Of a stretch of 11,892 nt of DNA, positions 5,732 through 11,892 are shown one piece after another. Each line of letters begins with the position of its first letter. The stretch's first letter is position 1. The position numbers and the translations under genes were made by a program. A model generated the notes under the pieces. It did no database searches, was not told the DNA's origin, and worked only from the letters and a program-made list of their open reading frames with translations. The DNA comes from an uncultured Campylobacter sp. Lineage in GTDB: Bacteria > Campylobacterota > Campylobacteria > Campylobacterales > Campylobacteraceae. The stretch is from positions 1 to 11,892 of the forward strand of contig NZ_CAJPMA010000052.1 of assembly GCF_905371695.1 (NCBI RefSeq), given 5' to 3'.

Positions 5732-6910
5732 TTAGCCCTTAAATTTTAAGCTTGCAAGCCACTCGTCCAGCGTCTTTTCAAAGCCGATTTTTTTACTTTC
5801 GTAAAATTTTAGCGGTTTTGAGAGATATTTTTGTTCGACCCAGCCGCCGAAATCGTGCGGATAAAGGTAGTCTTTTTTCTCGGGTGCGGAGTTTATTAGA
5901 TAAGGAGGCACGGGCAACGGCGGCTCGTTTTGCACGTAGCGCAGGGCGGCGTTTATCGCTTCGTAGCTGGAATTTGACTTAGGCGAGCAGGCTAGATACA
6001 CGGCGCACTGAGCTAGGATAATCCTAGCCTCCGGAAAGCCGATCTTTTGCACGGCGTTTAGCGTATTTACGGCTAAATTTAGCGCGTTAGGGTTGGCATT
6101 GCCGACGTCCTCGCTCGCAAATATCGCCATCCTGCGCGCTATAAAATCAGCGCTCTCGCCCGCGTCTATCAGCCTTGCTAGATAGTAAATCGCCGCATTT
6201 TCGTCGCTGCCGCGCAGGCTTTTTATAAACGCGCTTGCTAACCCGTAATGGACATCGTCCTCGCTAACCCCCTCGCTAACGGCGTTCGCGCGTAAAATTT
6301 TGAGATTTTCAAGCGTGATTTTAGAGTCTAGCTGCACGGCGAATTCGAGCAAATTTAACAAGCTTCTAGCGTCTCCGCCGCTACTTTTTATCAAATACTC
6401 CCTAGCGCGGGGCTCTATTTCAAAGTTTATTTTCAGCGATACTCTATCTATCAGCGCGTCCAGATCGCCGTTATTTAGCGGCTTAAACTCAAAAAGCATA
6501 CAGCGGCTTCGGATACCGGAGCTTAACGTAAAAAACGGATTTTCCGTGCTCGCGCCTATTACGGTCGCGGCGTAGTTTTCCATAGGCACGAGCAGCGCTT
6601 CTTGCTGCGTTTTGCTTAGGCGGTGGATCTCGTCGATAAAAAATAGCGGCTTATTTAGGGCGTTTTCGTGCGATTTTAAAATTTTGCGGAAATCTTCGAT
6701 CTTGATATTTCCGCCGTCGAATTCGTAAAAATCGTACTCCATCGCCTTTGCTACGACGTGCGCGAAACTCGTTTTACCACAACCCGCAATCCCGTAAAAT
6801 ACGCTATGCGGGATCTTTCTAGCGGCGATAAATTTTCTAAAAACGCCGACTATCTCGGTTTGACCGCAAATTTCGTCCAAACTTTGCGGACGGAAATCTA
6901 ACGCAAACAT
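5732..6910 (-). CDS. rarA: Replication-associated recombination protein A (AAA+ ATPase)
   Basis: RarA (MgsA) is a cytoplasmic AAA+ ATPase related to clamp-loader subunits that acts at stalled replication forks. The 392-residue protein shows the Walker A loop GIAGCGKT at 40-47, Walker B FFIDEIH at 90-96, sensor 1 GASTENPFF at 119-127 and the arginine-finger region RSRC at 134-137. Past residue 220 lies the helical C-terminal part with EDVGNANPNAL and a run beginning CSPKSNSSYEAI, both typical of RarA rather than RuvB or DnaX. The length is somewhat shorter than the roughly 445 residues of E. coli RarA. The start is set by AAGGA on the minus strand before ATG 6910-6908. An extended -10 sits in the 47-bp gap before it, so it can be transcribed separately from the upstream acetyltransferase gene. 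Confidence 0.94.
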   Translation of the reverse strand: MFALDFRPQSLDEICGQTEIVGVFRKFIAARKIPHSVFYGIAGCGKTSFAHVVAKAMEYDFYEFDGGNIKIEDFRKILKSHENALNKPLFFIDEIHRLSKTQQEALLVPMENYAATVIGASTENPFFTLSSGIRSRCMLFEFKPLNNGDLDALIDRVSLKINFEIEPRAREYLIKSSGGDARSLLNLLEFAVQLDSKITLENLKILRANAVSEGVSEDDVHYGLASAFIKSLRGSDENAAIYYLARLIDAGESADFIARRMAIFASEDVGNANPNALNLAVNTLNAVQKIGFPEARIILAQCAVYLACSPKSNSSYEAINAALRYVQNEPPLPVPPYLINSAPEKKDYLYPHDFGGWVEQKYLSKPLKFYESKKIGFEKTLDEWLASLKFKG

Positions 6911-6932
6911 AAGCTTTCCTTTTTTGCTTGCG

Positions 6933-6941
6933 ATTTTAGCA
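6933..6941 (-). promoter_or_regulatory. Putative extended -10 of rarA
   Basis: Minus-strand TGC-TAAAAT, 23 bp before the rarA ATG. The same nine bases occur at the coaE promoter. The leader would be short (about 16 nt) but holds the AAGGA. Confidence 0.5.
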
Positions 6942-6957
6942 AAATTCGGCTTTACCT

Positions 6958-7428
6958 CTAAATTTTAGCGATCTTTTTAATCTCGTCCGCCGTCATCCTA
7001 AATTTTAACCAGCCGCTCTGACGCTTCGCGCCCAAACTCTCGTAAAATTTGATGCTAGGCTCGTTCCAGTCAAGACACTCCCATTCCAGCCTACCGTAGC
7101 CCTCGCGCTCGCAAATTTGAGCCAAATGCCTCACCATCGCTAGTCCCGCGCCCCGCCCGCGAAACTCCGGACGCACGTAAAGATCTTCTAAATATACGCC
7201 CGCTCGCCCCAAAAAAGTGGAAAACGAGTAAAAATATATCGCGTAACCGGCGGCCGCGTCGCCCTCATGCGCCACTAGCGCCCCTGCTAAGCTTCGCTCG
7301 AACAAATGCTCGCAAAACGTCCGCTCGTCTATCTTAACGCGCTCGCTCATTTTTTCGTATGCGGCGAGCTCGCGTATCATCGCGATTATCTCGCGCGCGT
7401 CGTCTTTCGTAGCTTCTCTGATCTGCAT
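6958..7428 (-). CDS. GNAT family N-acetyltransferase (diamine acetyltransferase-like)
   Basis: A 156-residue cytoplasmic acetyl-CoA-dependent acetyltransferase. The GNAT core is complete: N-terminal MQIREATKDDA strand-helix, EDLYVRPEFRGRGAG at 81-95 with the acetyl-CoA-binding R-G-x-G-x-G/A loop (90-95), then RLEWECLDWNEPSIKFYESLGA at 113-134 and a final LKFRM strand. The LEDLYV, EW-x-LDWN and FYESLGA motifs together are characteristic of the spermidine/spermine and thialysine (SAT1/SAT2-like) branch, so an amine substrate is likely, though not proven. The start has AAGGA 6 nt upstream. The gene lies 45 bp after the PNPOx-like gene in the same direction and probably belongs to the ung operon. 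Confidence 0.88.
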   Translation of the reverse strand: MQIREATKDDAREIIAMIRELAAYEKMSERVKIDERTFCEHLFERSLAGALVAHEGDAAAGYAIYFYSFSTFLGRAGVYLEDLYVRPEFRGRGAGLAMVRHLAQICEREGYGRLEWECLDWNEPSIKFYESLGAKRQSGWLKFRMTADEIKKIAKI

Positions 7429-7473
7429 TTTTTATCCTTTATAAAATTTAGCCTCGCGCCCGAACGCCCGCCG

Positions 7474-7998
7474 TTAGCGCGCCTTACCCTCTTTAATAAC
7501 CTTAGCTTTCGCGCTTACGCTTTTTATTTTTAGCTCGTAAACGTTCGTGATTTTTAGCGACTGCTCTATCGCCGCGTCGAAGTGGCGCATGATTTGGGGC
7601 GTATATTTTTCGCTTAAAATTTTAAGCGCGCGAATTTTATCGGCGGGTTCGGCGACTAAATAAGCGGCGGTTTTTGCTACCGCGCTTTTAAATTCCGTCG
7701 TAAAAAGGCTCGCCGCCTTACCTTGCGCCATCATAACGTCCGCGTAATCCGCATCCCAATTAGGCACGCGGTTACTGCTTACGCAGACTAGCTCTACCGC
7801 GCGTCCGTCTTTTAAAAGCCGCGCCTTACTACCCGCGACCGCGCCGTGGATAAAAATACTCTCGCCCTCTCGCACGGGCGAAATAGGCACGCTAAAAATC
7901 TCGCCGCCTTCGTCCATACACGAGATTACGGCGTATTCGCAATTATCTAAAATTTCCAGCGCCTCTTCGTAGCTTAGCTCTCTATCTTTTCGTCTCAA
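7474..7998 (-). CDS. Pyridoxamine 5'-phosphate oxidase family / NimA-like flavoprotein
   Basis: A 174-residue protein of the FMN-binding split-barrel superfamily, closest in pattern to NimA-type nitroimidazole reductases. It begins MRRKDRELSYEEALEILDNC, followed by YAVISCMDEGGEIFSVPISP and IFIHGAVAGSK; His51 in the IFIHGA strand aligns with the active-site histidine region of NimA as I recall it. Many such proteins are general flavin oxidoreductases with no drug-resistance role, so resistance should not be assumed. The start is TTG at 7998-7996, chosen because MRRKDRE is the family's usual beginning and AAGGA lies 5 nt upstream. That ribosome binding site overlaps the last codons of ung, and the TTG comes 3 bp after the ung stop, implying translational coupling. 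Confidence 0.85.
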   Translation of the reverse strand: MRRKDRELSYEEALEILDNCEYAVISCMDEGGEIFSVPISPVREGESIFIHGAVAGSKARLLKDGRAVELVCVSSNRVPNWDADYADVMMAQGKAASLFTTEFKSAVAKTAAYLVAEPADKIRALKILSEKYTPQIMRHFDAAIEQSLKITNVYELKIKSVSAKAKVIKEGKAR

Positions 7999-8001
7999 TT
8001 T

Positions 8002-8697
8002 TTATCCTTCATAATTATTTAAATCCCAATCTATCGGCGCTGCGCCGCGGCTTGCGAGATATTCGTTCGCGCGGGAGAAATGCTTGCAGCCGAAAAACGC
8101 CCCTCGCGCCAGCGGGCTTGGGTGCGCGGCGGTTAGTACGAGATGGCGCGACTCGTCTATTAGCGGCACTTTTGCTTTCGCGGGGTTGCCCCAAAGCATA
8201 AAAACTAAGCCGTCCCTACGCTGCGACAGCGTCCTAATCGCGGCGTCCGTGAAAATTTGCCAACCGAATCCCGCGTGCGAATTGGCTTGCGCCGCGCTCA
8301 CGCTTAGCGTCGCGTTTAATAGCAGCGCGCCTTGCTTCGCCCAGTACGTAAGATCGCCGCAGTTCGGCTCTTTTATGCCCAAATCGTCGAAAATTTCCTT
8401 GTAAATATTAGCAAGGCTGGGCGGAACGCGCACCCCGCGCGGTACGGAAAAGCTAAGCCCCATCGCCTGCCCCGCGCCGTGATACGGATCTTGCCCTAAG
8501 ATCACGACTTTTACGGCGTTAAAGGGCGTGAGGTTAAAGGCGTTAAAAATAAGCTCGTTTGGCGGATAAACCGCGCCCGCGCGCTTGGCGGCTAGGAAAT
8601 TTTCTTTAATCTTTGCGAAATACGGGCTTAAAAACTCCTCTTTTAGCGCCTCTTTCCAGCTCGGCTCGATTTTTACGTCCTCTAAATTTATCCGCAT
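8002..8697 (-). CDS. ung: Uracil-DNA glycosylase
   Basis: Ung (family 1 UDG) removes uracil from DNA to start base excision repair in the cytoplasm. The 231-residue protein carries the water-activating motif GQDPYHG at 68-74 (Asp70 catalytic), the uracil-pocket strand ALLLNATLSV at 124-133 and the minor-groove intercalation loop HPSPL at 192-196 with His192. The loop continues ARGAFFGCKHFS, one residue shorter than the SAHRGFFGC of E. coli; I recall similar short loops in epsilonproteobacteria, so this looks like a lineage trait rather than damage. The start is set by AAAGGA before ATG 8697-8695. It is first in the minus-strand run ung, NimA-like, GNAT and is divergent from the ybaK-like gene across 76 bp. 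Confidence 0.96.
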   Translation of the reverse strand: MRINLEDVKIEPSWKEALKEEFLSPYFAKIKENFLAAKRAGAVYPPNELIFNAFNLTPFNAVKVVILGQDPYHGAGQAMGLSFSVPRGVRVPPSLANIYKEIFDDLGIKEPNCGDLTYWAKQGALLLNATLSVSAAQANSHAGFGWQIFTDAAIRTLSQRRDGLVFMLWGNPAKAKVPLIDESRHLVLTAAHPSPLARGAFFGCKHFSRANEYLASRGAAPIDWDLNNYEG

Positions 8698-8749
8698 TTT
8701 TATCCTTTAAATTTTAGAAAGCTTACTAAAAACAGGCTTTAAATTTCGT

Positions 8750-8755
8750 TATAAT
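8750..8755 (+). promoter_or_regulatory. Putative -10 of the YbaK-like gene
   Basis: A perfect TATAAT lies 24 bp before ATG 8774, with AAGGA at 8764-8768 between. It sits in the 76-bp gap divergent from ung. On the minus strand, the overlapping TATAAC at 8753-8748 could serve ung, with less certainty. Confidence 0.55.
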
Positions 8756-8773
8756 TTCGCAAAAAGGACTGAT

Positions 8774-9388
8774 ATGTCGGAAAAAATTTTTAAAAATTTA
8801 AACGCGCTTTTAACGGAGCAAAACGCTAAATTTCGCGTATTAGAGCACGAGGCGGCGGGCACTAGCCAAAGCGTCGCAAAAGCAAGAGGCACGCATCTAG
8901 GACAGGGAGCAAAGGCTCTGGTATGCCTAGTAAAAGGCGTAACGCCAGCGCAAGACGGCGGCGAGAGCTTTTTAAAAATCGGCGAAGAGAGCGTAAAACT
9001 CGCCTCGAACGCGCCAGAAATTTTAAAGCTTCCCGCGGACAGACCCGCTCCCCGCAACGGACGAATTTACGTTTTAGCCGTATTTCCCGCCGATCATAAG
9101 GCGAGTCTGGCAAACCTAGCCGCGGCGCTTGGCGGCACGAAAGCGTCGCTAACTAGCGAAGAGGAATGCTCGGCGCTAACGGACTGCGTCGTGGGCTCCA
9201 TCCCGCCGTTTAGTTTCCACGACAGGCTCTTGCTCGTTTGCGACGAGAAGCTGTTCGGGCGTTTTAGCGAGATAGCTTTTAATGCGGGGCTGCTCGACCG
9301 CTCGATCGTTTTAGACGTAAGCGATTATAGGCGCGTCGCAAATCCGCTCGTGATTAACTTCGCCGAGCAAGCGGCAGATCCGGCTTGA
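8774..9388 (+). CDS. YbaK/EbsC-type aminoacyl-tRNA deacylase
   Basis: A 204-residue cytoplasmic protein of the YbaK/ProX superfamily, freestanding trans-editing enzymes that hydrolyse mischarged tRNAs such as Cys- or Ala-tRNA(Pro). Visible features are FRVLEHEAAGTSQSVAKARGT at 20-40, the conserved lysine Lys47 in GQGAKAL (the functional lysine in this superfamily), a central VLAVFPADHK strand at 100-109, GSIPPFSF at 141-148 (the usual G-x-I-PPF substrate-pocket motif) and the ending SDYRRVANP at 183-191. The length is a little above the 155-180 residues typical of YbaK and nearer to some PrdX/ProX-like members. The start is supported by AAGGA and a TATAAT promoter. Specificity cannot be decided from sequence alone. 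Confidence 0.87.
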   Translation: MSEKIFKNLNALLTEQNAKFRVLEHEAAGTSQSVAKARGTHLGQGAKALVCLVKGVTPAQDGGESFLKIGEESVKLASNAPEILKLPADRPAPRNGRIYVLAVFPADHKASLANLAAALGGTKASLTSEEECSALTDCVVGSIPPFSFHDRLLLVCDEKLFGRFSEIAFNAGLLDRSIVLDVSDYRRVANPLVINFAEQAADPA

Positions 9389-9500
9389 AGCCGTAAAATT
9401 TCGCAAAATTTCTGGCGGGAATTTTCGGCGCGAACGCTACAAAAACAGTGCAAGAGCGGATAAAGATACGTAAATTTTAGCGATAAAAGCAGAAATTAAT

Positions 9501-9525
9501 GCGGTAAAATCCCCCGAAGCGGGGG
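9501..9525 (-). terminator. Rho-independent terminator of the 9532-9795 gene
   Basis: A 6-bp stem CCCCCG/CGGGGG (9511-9516 with 9520-9525) closes a 3-nt loop, 7 bp after the minus-strand stop codon. On the minus strand it is followed by ATTTTACC. On the plus strand TATTTTTG follows 9 bp later, so it may also stop read-through from the ybaK-like gene. It is the only strong hairpin noticed in the window. Confidence 0.75.
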
Positions 9526-9531
9526 AAGGAA

Positions 9532-9795
9532 TTATTTTTGAGGGATCGTAGCGATGACTTGCTTAATCTGCTCTAACGCAGGCTTGCAAGCTCCGTCCTG
9601 AGCGTCTTTCGGAAGTTTTTTAAACTCCGCTTTTTGCATTTCGTAAGTGCTTTTCATAGAAGCCATTTGAGGGTTGTCCTTAGTAAGCTCTACGAATTTA
9701 TCTACCTCTTTGAAGTACTCTTCGCAGCTAGCGGTTAGATCGCCCGCAAATGAAAAGCTAGCAACCGCGGCTAGCGCTAATAACGTCTTTTTCAC
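9532..9795 (-). CDS. Small exported protein, DUF5339-like
   Basis: An 87-residue protein with a classical Sec signal peptide: MKK, hydrophobic TLLALAAVASFSF, then a likely cleavage after Ala17 (SFA-GDL). The mature part of about 70 residues is charged and helical, with two cysteines (24 and 70) that could form a disulfide in the periplasm, and the stretch KAEFKKLPKDAQDGACKPAL. That pattern recalls the small periplasmic DUF5339 family of Neisseria and Campylobacter, function unknown to me. The start is GTG (9795-9793) with a strong AAGGAG 6 nt upstream; MKKTLL fits a signal peptide start. It is monocistronic, with its own TATAAT promoter containing an A11 tract and its own terminator, so it is probably an abundantly made small protein. 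Confidence 0.82.
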   Translation of the reverse strand: MKKTLLALAAVASFSFAGDLTASCEEYFKEVDKFVELTKDNPQMASMKSTYEMQKAEFKKLPKDAQDGACKPALEQIKQVIATIPQK

Positions 9796-9824
9796 GTTTT
9801 CTCCTTGTGTTAAGATGAACCGCG

Positions 9825-9846
9825 ATTATAGCGTGTTTTTTTTTTT
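9825..9846 (-). promoter_or_regulatory. TATAAT promoter with an A11 homopolymer in the spacer
   Basis: On the minus strand a perfect TATAAT (9830-9825) is preceded by CACGC and then eleven consecutive A (9846-9836), with TTGC further upstream. The -10 lies 30 bp before the GTG start of the small exported protein. The homopolymer occupies the -35/-10 spacer, where a change in length would alter promoter geometry or bending. Confidence 0.65.
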
Positions 9847-9875
9847 GCAAAATTCGGGTTTAGGCGCTTTTAAAT

Positions 9876-11699
9876 TTACGCTCGCGCCCAACCCGCGGTA
9901 AGCACGTCCCCCTCGATCGCGCCCGCGCCTCTTAATTTCACTCTCGCGCCCTCTTTCCACGTAAGCTTGGCTAAATTTTCGCCCGTCTCTTCGATGATTA
10001 GCAGGTAATTTTCGCGCTCGCCGTTAGCATCTAAAAATCTAGCCACCTCGTATTCGCCGCTAAATTTACCCGCTTCGCCAGAAATTTTCCTAGCCAGACC
10101 GCCGCCGCTTTGCACGCTATCTCCTTTTAGCGCGACGTAGCGCAGCCTAAGCCCCGCCGCGTTTAGCTCGTATCTAACGAGTCCCGCGCTTTGTCCGTCC
10201 TCGTCGCTTATGCTGCTGACGTTTCGGCCGAGTAAAAATTTTAGCTCGTTTAGCGCGCGGCCGCCGAGCCCATGCTCGTCTATCACGATGTTTACCTTCG
10301 TTTTGTTAGTATCGACGCCGCCTAAAAAATCTTCTAGCGCGTAAACGCTTGAAATATCCATAAACGTAACCTTCGTGCAGTCGATAGTTACGTTTTTAGG
10401 TAGATTTTTATCGCCTAAATTTCGCATGATTTTAGAGCTCGTGCCGAAATACATCGGTCCGCTGATTTTAATTAGCTTGGCGTCTTGCCCGTCAAGCACG
10501 TTTAGGTCGAATTTTTTATTTCGCTTAGATACGCCCGTAGCGTAAAGCGCCCACGCAAGCACGACGCCTACGCCCACGGCAAATATTAGATCCACCAGCA
10601 CGGTTAGCAAAAATACCGCGGCCGTTACGGCTAGATCTTTTACGGGGATGTGCGTTAGACGCTTTAAAAGGCGGTAGTCTAAAATATCCACGCCTACTTT
10701 AATTAAAATTCCGGCAAGCACCGCAAGCGGTACGTAAGCTACCGCGGGCGCGAAAACTAGCGCGGCTAGCAGCAAAAATACCGAGTGCGTCATCCCGGAA
10801 AGCCTTCCCTCGCCGCCCGCTTTTATATTGGCCACCGTCCTCATCGTAGCGCCCGCGCCCGGTATCCCGCCTAAAAATCCCGCTACGGCGTTTCCTATGC
10901 CTTGACCGATTAGTTCTTGATTGGAGCTATGCTTGGTTTTGGTTATCGAGTCGGCTACCAGCGAGGTTAGAAGCGAATCTATCGAGCCCAGCACCGCTAG
11001 CATCAGAGCGTAAGCTACTATGGTAGCGACGTGCGAGAGATCTGGCGTCGGCAGGGCGAATTTTGCGAATCCGGTAGGAATTTGCCCGATGGTAGCGACG
11101 TTAAAATTTAGCGCGGCGCTAAGAGGCGTTAAAACCAAGATCGCAAGTAGCGGCGTAGGCACGATGCGAGCGAGCTTTTTGGGCGTGATGTATAAAATCA
11201 GCATCGTAGCTACGCCAAGCGCCAGCGCGATAAAATTTACGCCCGCGATAGCCTGCGGCAGCGACTTTATCGCGGCGACCGTGCCGCCCACGCCGTTTGC
11301 GCCCAAAATCGGGTTGATTTGCAATAAAATAATGATAAACCCGACGCCGCTCATAAAGCCCGACACCACCGAATACGGGATAAATTTTACGAATTTTCCG
11401 AGCCGAAAAACGCCGAATAGTATTTGAAAAATGCCCGCTAGCACGAACATACTCGTAACCGAGCCCAAATCGCCGCCGAAACTCGCTACCGCAGCCGCCG
11501 TAACCACCGTCATAGGCCCGGTGGGTCCCGAAATTTGCATCTTAGTGCCGCCCAAAGCCGCCGCGAAAAAGCCTAACGCTATCGCGCCCCAAAGTCCGGC
11601 GCTAGCTCCTAACCCGCTTGCGATGCCGAATGCCAGCGCCAAAGGAAGCGCGATGATGCCAGCGGTTATGCCGCCCGTTATGTCCGCTTTAACGTTCAT
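9876..11699 (-). CDS. SulP family anion transporter with STAS domain, BicA-like
   Basis: A 607-residue inner-membrane SulP transporter. Residues 1-390 form the membrane domain, beginning ITGGITAGIIALPLALAFGI (7-26) with SGPTGPMTVV at 57-66. The cytoplasmic STAS domain spans about 405-500 (KISGPMYFGT at 411-420, TIDCTKVTFMDISS at 438-451). Compared from memory with cyanobacterial BicA, a Na+/HCO3- symporter, the match is strong around VLGSIDSLLTSLVADSITKT (236-255) and QELIGQGIGN (261-270). Residues I recall as BicA's sodium site (Thr69, Asp258, Thr262, Thr302) correspond to Thr60, Asp241, Thr245 and Thr285 here. Bicarbonate uptake is therefore a reasonable inference, though sulfate or another anion is not excluded. 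After STAS comes an extra tail of about 100 residues (505-607), beta-rich and glycine-rich, which I do not recognise. The start has GGAG upstream of ATG 11699-11697. Confidence 0.93.
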   Translation of the reverse strand: MNVKADITGGITAGIIALPLALAFGIASGLGASAGLWGAIALGFFAAALGGTKMQISGPTGPMTVVTAAAVASFGGDLGSVTSMFVLAGIFQILFGVFRLGKFVKFIPYSVVSGFMSGVGFIIILLQINPILGANGVGGTVAAIKSLPQAIAGVNFIALALGVATMLILYITPKKLARIVPTPLLAILVLTPLSAALNFNVATIGQIPTGFAKFALPTPDLSHVATIVAYALMLAVLGSIDSLLTSLVADSITKTKHSSNQELIGQGIGNAVAGFLGGIPGAGATMRTVANIKAGGEGRLSGMTHSVFLLLAALVFAPAVAYVPLAVLAGILIKVGVDILDYRLLKRLTHIPVKDLAVTAAVFLLTVLVDLIFAVGVGVVLAWALYATGVSKRNKKFDLNVLDGQDAKLIKISGPMYFGTSSKIMRNLGDKNLPKNVTIDCTKVTFMDISSVYALEDFLGGVDTNKTKVNIVIDEHGLGGRALNELKFLLGRNVSSISDEDGQSAGLVRYELNAAGLRLRYVALKGDSVQSGGGLARKISGEAGKFSGEYEVARFLDANGERENYLLIIEETGENLAKLTWKEGARVKLRGAGAIEGDVLTAGWARA

Positions 11700-11729
11700 T
11701 AATTTCTCCGATTAATTTTTAAAGCTAAA

Positions 11730-11738
11730 ATTATAGCA
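11730..11738 (-). promoter_or_regulatory. Putative extended -10 of the SulP gene
   Basis: Minus-strand TGC-TATAAT lies 31 bp before the ATG at 11699. It is the best match to an extended -10 in the window. Confidence 0.6.
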
Positions 11739-11892
11739 GTAAATTCGGGCTCGGACGGTAAAATTTTGAAATTTCGGATACGAATTTTAAGCCGCGTCCG
11801 TAAGCGAAATTTAGCGGTTTTTTTAAGTTTGAGCTACGAAAACGGGCGGCGCGCGAAACGCTCTCTTGCGGGCCTGGTATAAAATTCGGCGC
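11739..11892. other. Non-coding right end of the window
   Basis: No gene was seen. There is a T7 run at 11818-11824 after GCGG, with only a 4-bp partner stem (CCGC at about 11792). A plus-strand TGG-TATAAAAT near 11875-11885 could be the promoter of a gene beyond the edge. Confidence 0.4.

Noticed and set aside
11792..11824. Possible terminator before T7 near the right end
   Set aside because: Only a 4-bp stem with a long loop, and no plus-strand gene in the window ends there.
1..11892. A new defence, mobile or biosynthetic system
   Set aside because: All recognisable genes are housekeeping or transport functions. There are no integrase, transposase, nuclease, toxin-antitoxin or CRISPR signals. 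The 52-bp direct repeat comes from the local template switch and is not an attachment site or array.

Overview
The window looks like a chromosomal piece of a Campylobacter, probably one of the higher-GC oral/gut species (C. rectus, showae, curvus or gracilis type). This is inferred from protein resemblance recalled from memory, from the many AAATTT/AATTTT runs in GC-rich coding sequence, from AAGGA-type ribosome binding sites, and from promoters reduced to an extended -10 (TGC-TAAAAT/TATAAT) without a clear -35. No tRNA, rRNA, CRISPR, insertion sequence, prophage or plasmid gene was seen.

Layout. The left edge (1-136) holds the start of dapF on the minus strand, broken by a fold-back junction. 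Two small plus-strand membrane-anchored proteins of unknown function follow (257-745, 830-1363). coaE (minus, 1621-2220) and purM (plus, 2294-3365) are divergent from a 73-bp promoter gap. purM is interrupted by an 88-bp duplication that carries an inverted copy of coaE sequence. A sodium:alanine/glycine symporter (3638-5065) faces a minus-strand HQGT-motif protein with an in-frame TAG (5097-5684). A minus-strand housekeeping block follows: rarA, a GNAT acetyltransferase, an FMN-binding PNPOx/NimA-like protein and ung. Divergent from ung is a YbaK-type tRNA deacylase (8774-9388). The right end has a small exported DUF5339-like protein (9532-9795, minus) with an A11 tract in its promoter and a clear terminator hairpin, then a large SulP transporter that resembles the cyanobacterial bicarbonate carrier BicA (9876-11699, minus).

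How the genes relate. Most are housekeeping functions: lysine/peptidoglycan precursor (dapF), CoA (coaE), purines (purM), genome maintenance (rarA, ung), translation quality control (ybaK-like), and sodium-coupled uptake of amino acids and possibly bicarbonate. ung and the NimA-like gene are tightly coupled (3 bp apart), and the GNAT gene follows 45 bp later.

I see no new defence or mobile system. The strongest unexplained signal is structural: two microhomology-mediated inverted template-switch junctions (dapF at about 50-55, purM at 2418-2466) inside genes that should be intact. They look most like amplification or assembly chimeras, with true template-switch mutation as the alternative.
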